A stretch of DNA of 64,000 nucleotides from Euzebya tangerina (GCF_003074135.1 NZ_PPDK01000001.1:868001-932000); one strand, 5' to 3'; shown: positions 28,094 to 37,812, counted from the stretch's first letter. Made by a program: numbers and translations. The notes: generated by a model from the letters alone, not told the origin.

Positions 28094-29128
28094 ATGAGCA
28101 CCCAACAGGCACCACACCACACTGCTCCGCCGCCCCCGCCGCCGTCCGGCCCACAGCAGCCGTCATCCGGCGCGTCGCTGGCCCCGCGCATCGTCCTCAT
28201 CGGACTGCCGATCCTGGTCGGCATCGTCGTCGGGATCACCCGCCCCGAGGTCTACACGGCCCTGTTCAACAGCCCACAAGCCATCGCGATCGTTGCCGGG
28301 ATCATCGCCGCCATCCTCGGCCTCTCGGCGCTGCTCCGCCGCTACCTGTCGAACCAGTGGCTGATCACCGGTCTGCTGCTGGTCCCACTGGCCGTCGTCG
28401 GGTACCTGTTCATCGCGCCCTACTACGCCGAGGACGTGGTGGTCGACGAGGCACTCCCCGGCCTGGAGACCGCTGCTGTCAGCGCCGACCAGGCCGAGGA
28501 GCCTGCGGGGGCCGCCGATGCTGAGGCCGGGTCGGCTGAGGCCGAAGCTCCGGCCGACGACACCGCGGAAGCGCCGACTGATGCCGAAGGGTCGGCCGCG
28601 GATCCAAGCGTTGAGAACGAGGAGGCCGTCGGGGACAGTCCTGCCCAGGACGGAGCGGCCCAGGACGGAGCGGCCCAGGACGGGGCTGCCGACAGCGCTG
28701 CCGAGCCAGCCGGCGAGCCGGACGTCGCCCAACCCGAGGACGTGGAGCCCGAGCCCGCCCCCGAGGAGCCGGCAGCCCCTGCCGGCCCCGTGCAGCTCAG
28801 CAACGGCACCTTCGTCGGCCTGGACAACCACTTCGCTGAAGGCGAGGCCGCGATCTACACGCTGGAGGACGGCAGTTCGATCGTCCGCCTCGAGGACGTG
28901 AACCTGCAGCAGGTCCCCGAGGCCGTCGTCTACCTCGTTCCGGGCACCAACCAGGAGGGCCTGGCAGAGGGCAACATCAACCTGGGACCGTTGACCGGCA
29001 ACGTCGGCTCGTCCAACTACGCCATCCCGCCGGAGGTGGACCTCCCCGCCGGCGAGTGGACCGTGCTGGTCTGGTGTGAGGTGTTCGCCTCACCCGTCGG
29101 CGGCGCCACCCAGGTCGCGATCGGCTGA
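28094..29128 (+). CDS. Membrane protein with acidic linker and C-terminal DM13 domain
   Basis: A 344-residue protein. A Pro/Gln-rich start is followed by three membrane helices (about 30-48, 58-76, 84-103), then an Ala/Glu/Asp-rich linker with QDGAA repeats (about 112-235) and a DM13-like domain: GTFVGLDNHFAEGEAAIYTLEDG, VVYLVPG and the conserved Cys in VLVWCEVF. DM13 domains are thought to be redox-active, with this Cys near a bound cofactor; here that is inference. The weak GGACCCC before the ATG leaves the start somewhat open. The 245-base gap upstream holds nothing I recognise. Confidence 0.75.
   Translation: MSTQQAPHHTAPPPPPPSGPQQPSSGASLAPRIVLIGLPILVGIVVGITRPEVYTALFNSPQAIAIVAGIIAAILGLSALLRRYLSNQWLITGLLLVPLAVVGYLFIAPYYAEDVVVDEALPGLETAAVSADQAEEPAGAADAEAGSAEAEAPADDTAEAPTDAEGSAADPSVENEEAVGDSPAQDGAAQDGAAQDGAADSAAEPAGEPDVAQPEDVEPEPAPEEPAAPAGPVQLSNGTFVGLDNHFAEGEAAIYTLEDGSSIVRLEDVNLQQVPEAVVYLVPGTNQEGLAEGNINLGPLTGNVGSSNYAIPPEVDLPAGEWTVLVWCEVFASPVGGATQVAIG
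28643..28687. repeat. 15-bp tandem repeat in the acidic linker
   Basis: GCCCAGGACGGAGCG occurs perfectly at 28643 and 28658 and with changes at 28673, encoding QDGAA repeats in the DM13 protein. Confidence 0.85.
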
Positions 29129-29281
29129 TCCCCAGCACCCCCCTGCGTGTGGTTCAGGTTCCGAATACGCGACCAGAACCACACAGTCCCGGTCGGCGCC
29201 GCCCTGAACGCGCCGTCCAACGGCACGTAGGGGGCGGTCCAGGCCGGCGCGCACCTGGCCACGTTCGTTACGCTCCACGAC

Positions 29282-31276
29282 GTGACCTACTTCATCACCG
29301 GTGGGACCGGGTTCATCGGGCGGAACCTCATCGAGCGGCTGGCCCGCCGGCCCGGGACGATCCACTGCCTCGTCCGTGCGGAGTCGGTGGGCAAGCTGGC
29401 GGCCATCGGTCGCCGCTACGGCCTCCAGGAGGACCGCCTGATCCCGGTCATCGGCGACCTGACCCTCCCCAACCTGGGGGTCGACGCCGCCACGATCGAG
29501 GGCCTGGCCGGCCAGGTCGACCACCTGTTCCACCTGGCGGCGGTGTACGACATCACCGCCGACCCGGAACGCCAGCGGATCGCCAACGTCGACGGCACCC
29601 GTCGGATGCTCGATCTGGCCGAGGCCATCCAGGCCGGCACGGTCCACCACATCTCCTCGATCGCCGCCGCCGGGACCTACCGAGGGACGTTCACCGAGGA
29701 CATGCTGGAGGAGGCAACCGGCCTGTCCGACCCGTACTACCGGACCAAGCACGAGTCCGAGAAGTTGGTCCGGTCCGACTGCACCCGCCCGTGGCGGATC
29801 TACCGACCCGGCATCGTCTTGGGGGACTCACGCACCGGCGAGATGGACAAGGTCGACGGACCCGCGTACGCCTTCGGCCTGCTCAAGCGGCTGCGCCACA
29901 GCCTGCCGGGCTGGTTCCCCCTCATCGGCATCGAGGGCCGGCGACCCAACCTGGTCCCGGTCGACTTCGTCGCCGACGCGCTGGACCACATCGCCCACAC
30001 CCCGGACCGGGACGGCCAGACCTTCCACCTGACCGACCCGAACCCGCAGACCGCCGGCCGGGTCCTGAACACCTTCGCCAAGGCCGCCGGAGCCCCCCGG
30101 TTCGGGATCCGGATCGACCCCGGCGTCTTCGATCTGGTCCCGAACACCGTCACGCTCGGCCTGATGGCCCTGGCACCGGTTCGGCGCATCGTGCAGGCCA
30201 TCACGGACAGCACCGGCATCCCCCGCCAGTTCTTCACCTACGTGTCGAACCCGACCACCTTCGACTCGACCAACACCCAGGCGGCGCTGGAGGGCACGGA
30301 CATCGACGTCCCCGCCGTCTACAGCTACGCGGACAAGGTCTGGGACTACTGGGCCCGCAACCTCGACCCCGCCCTGTTCGAGGACCGCTCGCTGGCGGGC
30401 GCGGTCGCCGACAAGCGGATCATGATCACCGGGGCCTCCTCCGGCATCGGACGGGCGGCCGCCCAGCAGATCGGCGCCGCCGGTGGGACGGTCCTCCTCG
30501 TGGCCCGGAGCACCGAGAACCTGGAGGCGACGAAGGCCGACGTCGAGGCAGCCGGCGGCACCGCCTTCGTCCATCCCTGCGACCTGACCGACGACGATGA
30601 CGTCGCCCGCCTCGTCGAGGAGGTCCTGTCCACCCATGGCGGGGTCGACATCCTGGTCAACAACGCCGGTCGGTCGATCCGCCGCGGGTTGGCCATGTCG
30701 TATGACCGGCTGCACGACTTCCAGCGCACCATGCAGCTGAACTACTTCGGCGCGCTCCGGCTGATCCTGGGGTTCCTCCCGGGGATGCGGGAGCGACAGT
30801 TCGGCCACATCATCAACGTCTCCTCCATCGGTGTGCAGACCAACGTCCCACGGTTCAGCGCCTACGTCGCCTCCAAGTCGGCGCTCGATGCGTTCAGCCG
30901 GTGCGCCGGCACCGAGATCATCGACGACAACTGCCACGTCACCACCATCTACATGCCACTGGTCCGCACCGAGATGATCACACCGACGAAGATGTACGAC
31001 GCCTTCCCGGCCAGCACGCCGGAGACGGCCGGCGGCCTGATCTGTCGCGCCATCATCGACCGGCCGAAGCGGATCGCGACCGGTCTCGGCAACGCGGCTC
31101 AGGTCGGCCAGGCCCTGGCCCCCAAGCTGATGGACGCCATCCTGAACACCGGCTACCACCTGTTCCCCGACTCCCGGGCCGCACGCAACGGCTCGTCCGA
31201 GGTGGCGACCGACGAGGACGAGGCGTCGTCAGAGGGCCTGGCATTCGCCCACCTGCTCCGCGGCATCCACTGGTAA
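29282..31276 (+). CDS. Fused two-domain acyl reductase/short-chain dehydrogenase (AcrA1-like)
   Basis: A 664-residue fusion of two Rossmann enzymes. The N-terminal half is an extended SDR/thioester-reductase type (TGGTGFIG at 6-13, DLTLPNLG, DPYYRTKHESEK). The C-terminal half is a classical SDR with TGASSGIG at 383-390, NNAG, and YVASK at 528-532. This is the domain order of Mycobacterium AcrA1 and related fatty acyl-CoA reductases that make fatty alcohols for wax or lipid synthesis. The start is GTG at 29282 without a clear Shine-Dalgarno. The gene is isolated. Both cofactor sites look intact. Confidence 0.82.
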   Translation: MTYFITGGTGFIGRNLIERLARRPGTIHCLVRAESVGKLAAIGRRYGLQEDRLIPVIGDLTLPNLGVDAATIEGLAGQVDHLFHLAAVYDITADPERQRIANVDGTRRMLDLAEAIQAGTVHHISSIAAAGTYRGTFTEDMLEEATGLSDPYYRTKHESEKLVRSDCTRPWRIYRPGIVLGDSRTGEMDKVDGPAYAFGLLKRLRHSLPGWFPLIGIEGRRPNLVPVDFVADALDHIAHTPDRDGQTFHLTDPNPQTAGRVLNTFAKAAGAPRFGIRIDPGVFDLVPNTVTLGLMALAPVRRIVQAITDSTGIPRQFFTYVSNPTTFDSTNTQAALEGTDIDVPAVYSYADKVWDYWARNLDPALFEDRSLAGAVADKRIMITGASSGIGRAAAQQIGAAGGTVLLVARSTENLEATKADVEAAGGTAFVHPCDLTDDDDVARLVEEVLSTHGGVDILVNNAGRSIRRGLAMSYDRLHDFQRTMQLNYFGALRLILGFLPGMRERQFGHIINVSSIGVQTNVPRFSAYVASKSALDAFSRCAGTEIIDDNCHVTTIYMPLVRTEMITPTKMYDAFPASTPETAGGLICRAIIDRPKRIATGLGNAAQVGQALAPKLMDAILNTGYHLFPDSRAARNGSSEVATDEDEASSEGLAFAHLLRGIHW

Positions 31277-31297
31277 TGCTCGCTGAGCCCCAGCCGC

Positions 31298-31789
31298 CTA
31301 GCTGAGCTCCAGGCAGAAGCCCTCCGCGCGCACGCCCGGCGCCGGCTCGTGATCCAACTCCGGCATGCGCACGAACCCGTCCCGCTCGACGATCTCCCGG
31401 ATGGCGTCCATCATCTTCATGACCGTGGCGACGACACGACCCTTGTTCGAGGCCCGAGCCTCCTCCACCACCCACCTGACCAGGGCCGTCCCGATGCCCT
31501 GATTGCGCTGGTCGGGCAGGACCGCCAGGAGGCGGATGGCGACGGTGCCCTCCTGGACGCCACGCCACTCGCGGAACATCGTCACCGTTCCGACGATCTC
31601 GCCCGACTCGTCGACCGCAACGACGATGTCCCCGTCGTGCTTGCGCCCGTGCACGTTGGCGATGTCGCGCGCGAACATCGCCCAGGCGTCCGGTGACATG
31701 GCGGCGGCGAACTCGGCGTACGCATCGACGACCAACTGGGCGACTCCGTCGAGTTCCTCTTCGGTGGCGAGCCTGATCGTGAGTTCCAT
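31298..31789 (-). CDS. GNAT-family N-acetyltransferase
   Basis: A 163-residue acetyltransferase. The acetyl-CoA binding motif is QRNQGIGTALV in the middle, preceded by the strand AIRLLAVLPD. ATG at 31789 (MELTIRLATEEEL) is preferred to an in-frame start ten codons upstream. Substrate unknown. It is divergent from qcrC. Confidence 0.82.
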   Translation of the reverse strand: MELTIRLATEEELDGVAQLVVDAYAEFAAAMSPDAWAMFARDIANVHGRKHDGDIVVAVDESGEIVGTVTMFREWRGVQEGTVAIRLLAVLPDQRNQGIGTALVRWVVEEARASNKGRVVATVMKMMDAIREIVERDGFVRMPELDHEPAPGVRAEGFCLELS

Positions 31790-31850
31790 GTTGCCAAGCG
31801 TAGAGGCTGGAGAGCCCACCGAGAAGTCGAGAGTCTGCTAGTAAGGAACT

Positions 31851-32768
31851 GTGCAGACGACCCCGTCCCGAGCCAGGACCTACGGAGCGTGGTTCGTGGT
31901 CGTCGTCGCGCTGCTCGCGGTCGCGGTGCTGAGCCTCCGCCCCGCCAGCGCGGTCGAGGGTGACGAGGAGGATCCGATCGCCAACCCCGTCGCCTTCGCC
32001 GAGGCCAGCTACGCGGGCGTCTGCGCCGAGTGTCACGGTGGCGACGGCAACGGCGGCGTCGTCCCGGGCAGCGAACGGTTGGCGCCGTCCCTCCGGGACG
32101 AGGGCGTGACGGAGGCCTACATGGACCTCGTGTTGCGGACCGGCCGGATGCCCCCGCCGGGCGACCCCTTCGACAACCGGGCGCGCGAGGTCTTCTACAC
32201 CGATGCCGAACGTGAGGCGATGGTCGACTGGTTGGTGGCCGAGTTCGGCCTGGAACGCGACATCCCAACCGTGGAGGAGGGCGACGTCGCCGTCGGCCTC
32301 GAGCTCTTCGCGCTCAACTGTGCGCACTGCCATGGCAACACGGGTGCTGGAGGCAACGCCGGCCAGGACGCCTTCACGCCCACGGTGACGGGCCTCGGGC
32401 CCATTGCCGTGGCTGAAGCCATCCGGGTCGGCCCGTTCGAGATGCCGGCCTTCAACGACGAGACGATCACGCCGGAGGAGGTCAACGCCATCACGAGCTA
32501 CCTGGAGGCCGTCGAGGAGAAGGGCGGCACCCCGCTGTTCGGCCTGGTCGAGTTGAACCCGGTGTTCGCCTCGGGCTTCGTCGCCGTCTTCGCCGCGGCA
32601 CTGATCGGCTCGCTCCTCTACATCGGTGGCCGGCCGCAGCCCTTCGAACAGGTCCCGGTCGGCGACGCGATGGACCACCCCGACACCACACCGATCGAGA
32701 CCGAGGTCGCCGAGCCGGAGGGCACCACGCCGATGCCCGACGACGACCAGGAGGATCCAGATGGCTGA
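31851..32768 (+). CDS. qcrC: Cytochrome bc1 complex diheme cytochrome c subunit
   Basis: A 305-residue membrane-anchored diheme cytochrome c. An N-terminal signal anchor (about 14-33) leads to two c-type domains with heme sites CAECH (58-62) and CAHCH (157-161); Met ligands are likely in GRMPPPG and FEMPAF. A C-terminal membrane helix (about 231-252) precedes an acidic tail. In actinobacteria this QcrC passes electrons from the bc1 complex directly to cytochrome aa3. The start is GTG with AAGGA three bases upstream. The stop overlaps the qcrA start by 8 bases. Confidence 0.93.
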   Translation: MQTTPSRARTYGAWFVVVVALLAVAVLSLRPASAVEGDEEDPIANPVAFAEASYAGVCAECHGGDGNGGVVPGSERLAPSLRDEGVTEAYMDLVLRTGRMPPPGDPFDNRAREVFYTDAEREAMVDWLVAEFGLERDIPTVEEGDVAVGLELFALNCAHCHGNTGAGGNAGQDAFTPTVTGLGPIAVAEAIRVGPFEMPAFNDETITPEEVNAITSYLEAVEEKGGTPLFGLVELNPVFASGFVAVFAAALIGSLLYIGGRPQPFEQVPVGDAMDHPDTTPIETEVAEPEGTTPMPDDDQEDPDG

Positions 32769-33684
32769 CCCGGCATCCCCCGACCCGTCACCTCCCAACC
32801 AGCAGGCGACCCCGGCGGCACCGGTCGTCGACCTCGAACCGGAGCACGAGCTCATCGTCCTGGCCCGGACGACACCCGAGGCCAGCAGTGCCAACGACAC
32901 ACTGGTCATCGGCACGGCCATCGGCGCCGCGGTCTTCGGAATCGCCTTCGCGGTCAGCCTGGTCATCGGCCTGCCGATCGGCTGGTACGGCATGTTCCTG
33001 GCCCTGGCGTTCTTCAGCCTGGGCCTGTCGATCCGCCGCTACTTCTTCGACCGGTTCCCCGAGATCGAGGCGGCCGAGCTCCGCGAGGTTCCCGACGACC
33101 AGCCGGAACGGCCCGTCAGCAACGTGCCGGCGCTGGCCCGCCGACCCCTGCTCACGCGGGTGCTGCTGGGCTCAGCCGGAGTCTTCGGCGCCAGCTTGCT
33201 GGCCCTGGTGCCCTCGCTCGGCCCCCGCGTGGGCGAGCAGCTTCGATCGACGCCCTGGGCCAGTGGTGTGCGGCTGAAGACGACCGAGGGTGAGGACATC
33301 CGCGCGGAAGACCTGGCGATCGGGACGGTCGTGACCGCCTGGCCGGCCGACAACATCGGCTTCGAGCGCGCAGCCGTGCTGGTCATGCGCTTGTCCGACG
33401 AGCCCGCCGAGCCGACCAACATGGAGTGGGTCATCGAGAACTCGCTGGTCGCCTACTCGAAGATCTGTACGCACGCCGGCTGTCCCGTCGCCCTGTTCCG
33501 CGAGCGGGAGAACTCGCTGTTCTGCCCCTGCCACCAGTCCACGTTCGACGTCCGACGGGCCTGTCAGCCGACCTTCGGACCGGCCACACGCCCCCTGCCG
33601 CAGCTGCCGCTCGGCACCGACGACGCGGGCTTCCTGATCGCCCTGGGCGACTTCGTCGAGCCGCCCGGCCCCTCCACCGGTTGA
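32761..33684 (+). CDS. qcrA: Rieske iron-sulfur subunit of the bc1 complex
   Basis: A 307-residue protein with an N-terminal cytosolic segment and three membrane helices, as usual for actinobacterial QcrA, then a periplasmic-side Rieske domain. The [2Fe-2S] ligands are Cys236-His238 (CTHAGC, with Cys241) and Cys255/Cys257-His258 (CPCHQS). The cluster takes an electron from menaquinol and passes it to QcrC. ATG at 32761 lies inside the end of qcrC, so translation is coupled. Confidence 0.93.
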   Translation: MADPASPDPSPPNQQATPAAPVVDLEPEHELIVLARTTPEASSANDTLVIGTAIGAAVFGIAFAVSLVIGLPIGWYGMFLALAFFSLGLSIRRYFFDRFPEIEAAELREVPDDQPERPVSNVPALARRPLLTRVLLGSAGVFGASLLALVPSLGPRVGEQLRSTPWASGVRLKTTEGEDIRAEDLAIGTVVTAWPADNIGFERAAVLVMRLSDEPAEPTNMEWVIENSLVAYSKICTHAGCPVALFRERENSLFCPCHQSTFDVRRACQPTFGPATRPLPQLPLGTDDAGFLIALGDFVEPPGPSTG

Positions 33685-33700
33685 GGATGGTGATGTTGTA

Positions 33701-35071
33701 GTGACTCCCCTGTTCAGTGCACTGTTCGACTCCCTCGACAAGCGCATGAAGCTGAAGGGCCCGACCCGTCAGGCGGCCAACAAGGTCTTCCCGGCGAACT
33801 GGTCGTTCCTGCTGGGTGAGGTGGCCACCATCTCCTTCGGCGTCCTGGTCGCCACCGGGATCTTCCTGACCCTGTTCTACCGGGCCTCGACGGACCCCGT
33901 CGTCTACACCGGCTCCAACGAGTTCTTCAACGGCGTCACCCTGCCGGCCGCCTTCGAGTCGGTCATCCGCCTGAGCGATGACATCCCGGGTGGTCTGTTC
34001 GTCCGACGGGTGCACCGAGCCGCCAGTCATCTCTTCATCGCCACGATCGTGCTGCACATGCTGCGCATCATCATGACGGGTGCGTTCCGCAAGCCACGCG
34101 AGCTGAACTACCACGTGGGCATCGGGCTGTTGACGGTGTCCTTGGCGGAGGGGTTCCTCGGCTACTCCCTGCCGTACGACTCGTTGGCAGGCACCGGGAT
34201 CCGCGTGGCCTACTCGATCGTCCTGTCGATCCCGTACGTCGGGGAGAACGTCGCCTTCTGGGTGTTCGGGGGCGAGTTCCCGACCGGCGACATCATCCCG
34301 CGGTTCCAAGCCCTCCACGTGTTCGTGCTGCCGCTCGTGATCTCGGGGCTGATCGCGGTGCACGTCGCCATCCTGATCCGGCAGAAGCACACCCAGATGC
34401 CCAAACCGGATGTCGACGGGCACACCTACATCGTCGGCAAGCCGCTCTGGCCCGGCCAGTTCGCCGAGTCCACGACGTTGTTCCTGTGGGTCGGCGGGTT
34501 GCTCGCTCTCTCCTCGACGCTGATCCCGTGGAGCGATGTGGAGCTGCTGGGCCCCTACCTCCCGGGGGAGGTCGGCAACAACGCCCAGCCCGACTGGTTC
34601 CTGTTCTGGACCGATGGGCTGCTCAGAGCCCTGCCGCCGTTCGAGTTCACGATCCTCGGCGGCACCTTCAACACCGTGTTCGTCGCTGGGGCGGTGATCC
34701 CCGGGATCATGTTCGGGCTGCTGATCGCCTACCCGTTCCTCGAACGGAAGGTGTACAAGCTGGAGGGGGATTGGCACGTCCTGACCAATCCGCTCGACAT
34801 CCCGCTCCGCGGTGCGATGGTCATGGGAACCTTCTCCTTCGTCCTGCTGGCATCGGCCAACGCCACCAACGACATCCTCTCGCGGATGATCGGCATCCCC
34901 ATCGAGACGATGGTCTGGGTGTTCCGCCTGTCGATGCTGTTCGCGCCACCGCTGCTGGCCTACGCGGTGTACCGCTACTCGAAGCAGCGGCTGATCGAGA
35001 CGGGCTCGCGGGTCGCAACCAACGAGCAGGAGGCCCAGAGTCGCTTCGACGCCTCACAGGTCTCGGGCTGA
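33701..35071 (+). CDS. qcrB: Cytochrome b subunit of the bc1 complex
   Basis: A 456-residue polytopic protein carrying two b hemes and the quinone sites. Heme-ligand histidines are in VHRAASHLFIATIVLH and in the later segment RFQALHVFVLPLVISGLIAVH. The Qo motif reads PDWF in place of PEWY. The start is GTG at 33701, 16 bases after qcrA. It closes the qcrCAB operon; the cytochrome oxidase ctaE gene, often placed before qcrC in actinobacteria, is not adjacent here. Confidence 0.94.
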   Translation: MTPLFSALFDSLDKRMKLKGPTRQAANKVFPANWSFLLGEVATISFGVLVATGIFLTLFYRASTDPVVYTGSNEFFNGVTLPAAFESVIRLSDDIPGGLFVRRVHRAASHLFIATIVLHMLRIIMTGAFRKPRELNYHVGIGLLTVSLAEGFLGYSLPYDSLAGTGIRVAYSIVLSIPYVGENVAFWVFGGEFPTGDIIPRFQALHVFVLPLVISGLIAVHVAILIRQKHTQMPKPDVDGHTYIVGKPLWPGQFAESTTLFLWVGGLLALSSTLIPWSDVELLGPYLPGEVGNNAQPDWFLFWTDGLLRALPPFEFTILGGTFNTVFVAGAVIPGIMFGLLIAYPFLERKVYKLEGDWHVLTNPLDIPLRGAMVMGTFSFVLLASANATNDILSRMIGIPIETMVWVFRLSMLFAPPLLAYAVYRYSKQRLIETGSRVATNEQEAQSRFDASQVSG

Positions 35072-35128
35072 GAACCCCGTCAGCGGCTGAACACCCCGTC
35101 AGGGGCTGAGAACCCCGTCAGCGTGCTG
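35069..35128. repeat. Three direct repeats between qcrB and the convergent gene
   Basis: A unit of about 20 bases, TGAgAACCCCGTCAGcGgC, occurs three times in a row with few changes, starting at the qcrB stop codon. A small palindrome GCTGATCAGC follows. It lies between convergent genes and may help end transcription. Confidence 0.6.
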
Positions 35129-35129
35129 A

Positions 35130-35501
35130 TCAGCGGGGCAGGATCGCCCGCACGGCGCTGGCCAGGTCCCGGCTGATCTGGCCGGCCGGGACTGCCCGCG
35201 CGACCAGGCTCGCACACGCGGGCCACTCATCTCGTGGGTGCCACGTCACGGCGACGACCGGTGGCGGGTCACTGCTCAGGGCACGAAGCCGGTCGAGGGT
35301 CGGGTCGGCCGGCGACAGCACGGTCACCACGGCCTGCTGCTCGTCGACGGCGGCACGCAGGATCCGGGCGACCACCACCTCCTCGTCCCGGTCGAACGCG
35401 GCGGTCCGGCACACGAGGACATCGGCGGAGCGCAGCAGCCCGGCCAGCAGCTCGACGGTCCCGCCGTACCGGGCAACCACGACGACCCCGCCTGCCGTCA
35501 C
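35130..35501 (-). CDS. Small hypothetical protein, response-regulator-like
   Basis: A 123-residue protein starting at GTG 35501 (MTAGGVVVVARYGGT). It alternates hydrophobic strands (VVVVARY, AVVTVLS, PVVAVTW) with helices, as in flavodoxin/receiver-like folds, but no phosphoacceptor motif is obvious. It lies 26 bases downstream of the glycosyltransferase stop on the same strand and may be its last cotranscribed gene. No family recognised. Confidence 0.5.
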   Translation of the reverse strand: MTAGGVVVVARYGGTVELLAGLLRSADVLVCRTAAFDRDEEVVVARILRAAVDEQQAVVTVLSPADPTLDRLRALSSDPPPVVAVTWHPRDEWPACASLVARAVPAGQISRDLASAVRAILPR

Positions 35502-35527
35502 GTCCTCACATCCCAGCCGACGCGCGA

Positions 35528-36661
35528 TCAGCCACGGCGGAGGGCCTCCTCAGGGGCTGCTGGCACATGACCATGGATGGCCAGCATCCGGGTCACAGCC
35601 CGATCCCACGTGAACGGTTCGGCAGCGGCCCGTGCGGCGGCCCTCGCCTCGTCGGCGCCCGAGAGCAGCTGTGTGATGGCTCCGGCCATGGCATGGCCAT
35701 GGTTGTACGCGCTGGCCCCGAAGGGCTCCTGCAGGATGTCGGCCAGGGCGCCGGACTGCGACGACACGACCGGTGTCCCACATGCCAGCGCCTCGAGCGC
35801 CGTCAGCCCGAAGGTCTCCAGCGGGCCCGGACAGATGGCGACGTCGGCGGCGGCGAGCACCTCGGCGACGTGCTGGCGGCTGCTGAGATGACCGAGGAAG
35901 GTCACGGGCAGGTCGCGCGCCTGTCGCCGGAGGGCACGCTCGCTCGAGCCCGTCCCCGCGATGACGAGGTGCGCGTCGACGCCCTGCTGTCGGAGCACCG
36001 CGAGCGCATCGAGGGCTGATCCGGCCTGCTTCTCCGGCGACAGCCGGACGACCATGGCCAGCAGCACGTCGTGCCCGTCACGCAAGCGGCGACCGACCAC
36101 CGGGCTGCGATGTCGGGGATGGAACTGATCGACGTCAACTCCCCAGTCCACGACCTCGACCGGGAGGTCTGCGGCGAACTCCTGACGGGCCCAGGCGGAG
36201 GGCACCACGACCCGGTCGAAGCGGGCGGCGGTCCGACGATTGTCCCGCCGGGCCATCAGGGCCGGACGGATCAGCCACGGCAGGTACTGGTCGGCCAGCC
36301 GATCCAGCCGCTCGTGGACCACCATCGTCGAGGGAACACCGGCACTGGCAGCCCAGTCACCGAGCCCGCGCAACGTGGAGCGGTCGTGGACCTCCAGCCG
36401 GTCGGGTCGCACCTCGTCCAGGGTGCGGCGCACCGCTCGCAGGTTGGTGATCATCCGATACCCACCGGTGCCCGGCACCACCGGGGAGGAGATGGCGATG
36501 GTGAGGCCGTGCGGGCCGATCTCGCGGTCGAATGCCGGCCCCGGTCGGATCAGGATCGTGTCGACGCCGCGCGCCGCGTAGCCCTTGCGGAGCGCCGCGA
36601 TGGTGCGGGCGATCCCACCGGAGGTCGGCGAGATGAAGTTCGCCAGCTGGACCACCCGCAT
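35528..36661 (-). CDS. Glycosyltransferase family 4
   Basis: A 377-residue GT-B enzyme. The N-terminal acceptor half begins MRVVQLANFISPTSGGIARTI with the usual GGI loop; the C-terminal half binds the nucleotide-sugar and has the EX7E motif ETFGLTALE. It is coupled to the upstream glycosyltransferase by a TGATG overlap. The pair likely acts in sequence on a lipid or cell-wall glycan; donor and acceptor cannot be read from sequence. Confidence 0.85.
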   Translation of the reverse strand: MRVVQLANFISPTSGGIARTIAALRKGYAARGVDTILIRPGPAFDREIGPHGLTIAISSPVVPGTGGYRMITNLRAVRRTLDEVRPDRLEVHDRSTLRGLGDWAASAGVPSTMVVHERLDRLADQYLPWLIRPALMARRDNRRTAARFDRVVVPSAWARQEFAADLPVEVVDWGVDVDQFHPRHRSPVVGRRLRDGHDVLLAMVVRLSPEKQAGSALDALAVLRQQGVDAHLVIAGTGSSERALRRQARDLPVTFLGHLSSRQHVAEVLAAADVAICPGPLETFGLTALEALACGTPVVSSQSGALADILQEPFGASAYNHGHAMAGAITQLLSGADEARAAARAAAEPFTWDRAVTRMLAIHGHVPAAPEEALRRG

Positions 36662-37812
36662 CAGCCCACCGCCGCCCTGGGTCGTGGATGCTCCTGGAGC
36701 ACCGACGGGGCGACCACGGCCTCGTAGTGGCCCACGAGCTCATCGGTCAGGGTGCTCCAGGTCCGGTGCGCGACGCCCGGCCGTGCCGCCAGGGCGAGGC
36801 GTACTCGTTGGTCAGCGTCGTGAACGAGCCGGGCGACAACGCGCCGCAAGCTACGCCCGTCGCCCGCACGGTACAGAAGTCCGTTGTGGTTGTGCCTGAC
36901 CAGATCCAGGGGTCCGCCGATCGCCGGAGCAATCGCCGGAACGCCGCTGGCCAACGCCTCCTGGATCGTCTGGCAGAAGGTCTCGTGGGCGCCGGTGTGG
37001 ACGAACAGATCCAGGCTGGCGTAGATCCGTGCCAACTCGACCCCGCCCTTGTAGCCCGTGAAGACCGCGTCGGGCAGCTGTCGGGCCAGCTTCTCCCGGT
37101 CGGGGCCGTCACCGACCACGACCAGACGGGCGCCGGGCGTCCCCCGCAGGGCGCGGAGCAGGCCGACGTTCTTCTCAGGCGCCAACCGGCCGACGTAGCC
37201 GATGAGCAGGCAGTCGCCGTCGTCGCGACCGGCGCCCAGTGCTCGTCGTATCTGCGCGGACCGCTTGGTGGGGTGGAAGTGCGTGCTGTCCACTCCGCGG
37301 CCCCACAACGCCACGCGTGGGACGCCATGTCGTCGGAGATCCCAGGCAGCCGACCGAGACGGGGCCAGGGTGCGGTGCGCCATCGAGTGCAGGTGGCGGG
37401 TCCACCGCCAGGCGAGGTTCTCGGCGGCCGCGACCTTGTAGTGCCGGGCGAACCGGGGGAAGTCGGTCTGGTAGACCGCGACGCTCGGTGTGCCCATGCG
37501 CCGGGCGACCGACAGCGCCCACGCGCCCAGCGCGACGGGACCAGCCACGTGGATGACGTCTGGTCGGAACGCGGCGAGGTCGTGGAAGGTGTCCGCGGTC
37601 GGACGACCCACCGGGATGGCCTGGTAGCCGGGGAGTGGAACCGATGGCGTGCGGACGACGGTGATGTCACCGAAGCGGGCCGGCCCGGGACCAGGCCCGA
37701 CGATGAGCACATCATGCCCGCGGGCGTGCAGCTGTTCGCTGACGCGAGCAACCGAACCGGACACGCCATTGATGGTGGGGAGGAATGACTCGGTCACGAT
37801 GGCAACTCGCAT
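36661..37812 (-). CDS. Glycosyltransferase family 4, MgtA-like mannosyltransferase
   Basis: A 383-residue GT-B enzyme starting MRVAIVTESFLPTINGVSGSV, which closely fits the GDP-mannose-dependent alpha-mannosyltransferase MgtA/PimB group. The catalytic region shows GRLAPEKNVGLLRAL, and the donor motif ETFCQTIQEALASGVP. MgtA acts in mannosylated glycolipid synthesis in corynebacteria. No Shine-Dalgarno is seen at the ATG and CACACT lies 6 bases upstream of it, so the message could be leaderless. A 6C-type RNA ends about 70 bases upstream on the same strand. Confidence 0.82.
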   Translation of the reverse strand: MRVAIVTESFLPTINGVSGSVARVSEQLHARGHDVLIVGPGPGPARFGDITVVRTPSVPLPGYQAIPVGRPTADTFHDLAAFRPDVIHVAGPVALGAWALSVARRMGTPSVAVYQTDFPRFARHYKVAAAENLAWRWTRHLHSMAHRTLAPSRSAAWDLRRHGVPRVALWGRGVDSTHFHPTKRSAQIRRALGAGRDDGDCLLIGYVGRLAPEKNVGLLRALRGTPGARLVVVGDGPDREKLARQLPDAVFTGYKGGVELARIYASLDLFVHTGAHETFCQTIQEALASGVPAIAPAIGGPLDLVRHNHNGLLYRAGDGRSLRRVVARLVHDADQRVRLALAARPGVAHRTWSTLTDELVGHYEAVVAPSVLQEHPRPRAAVG

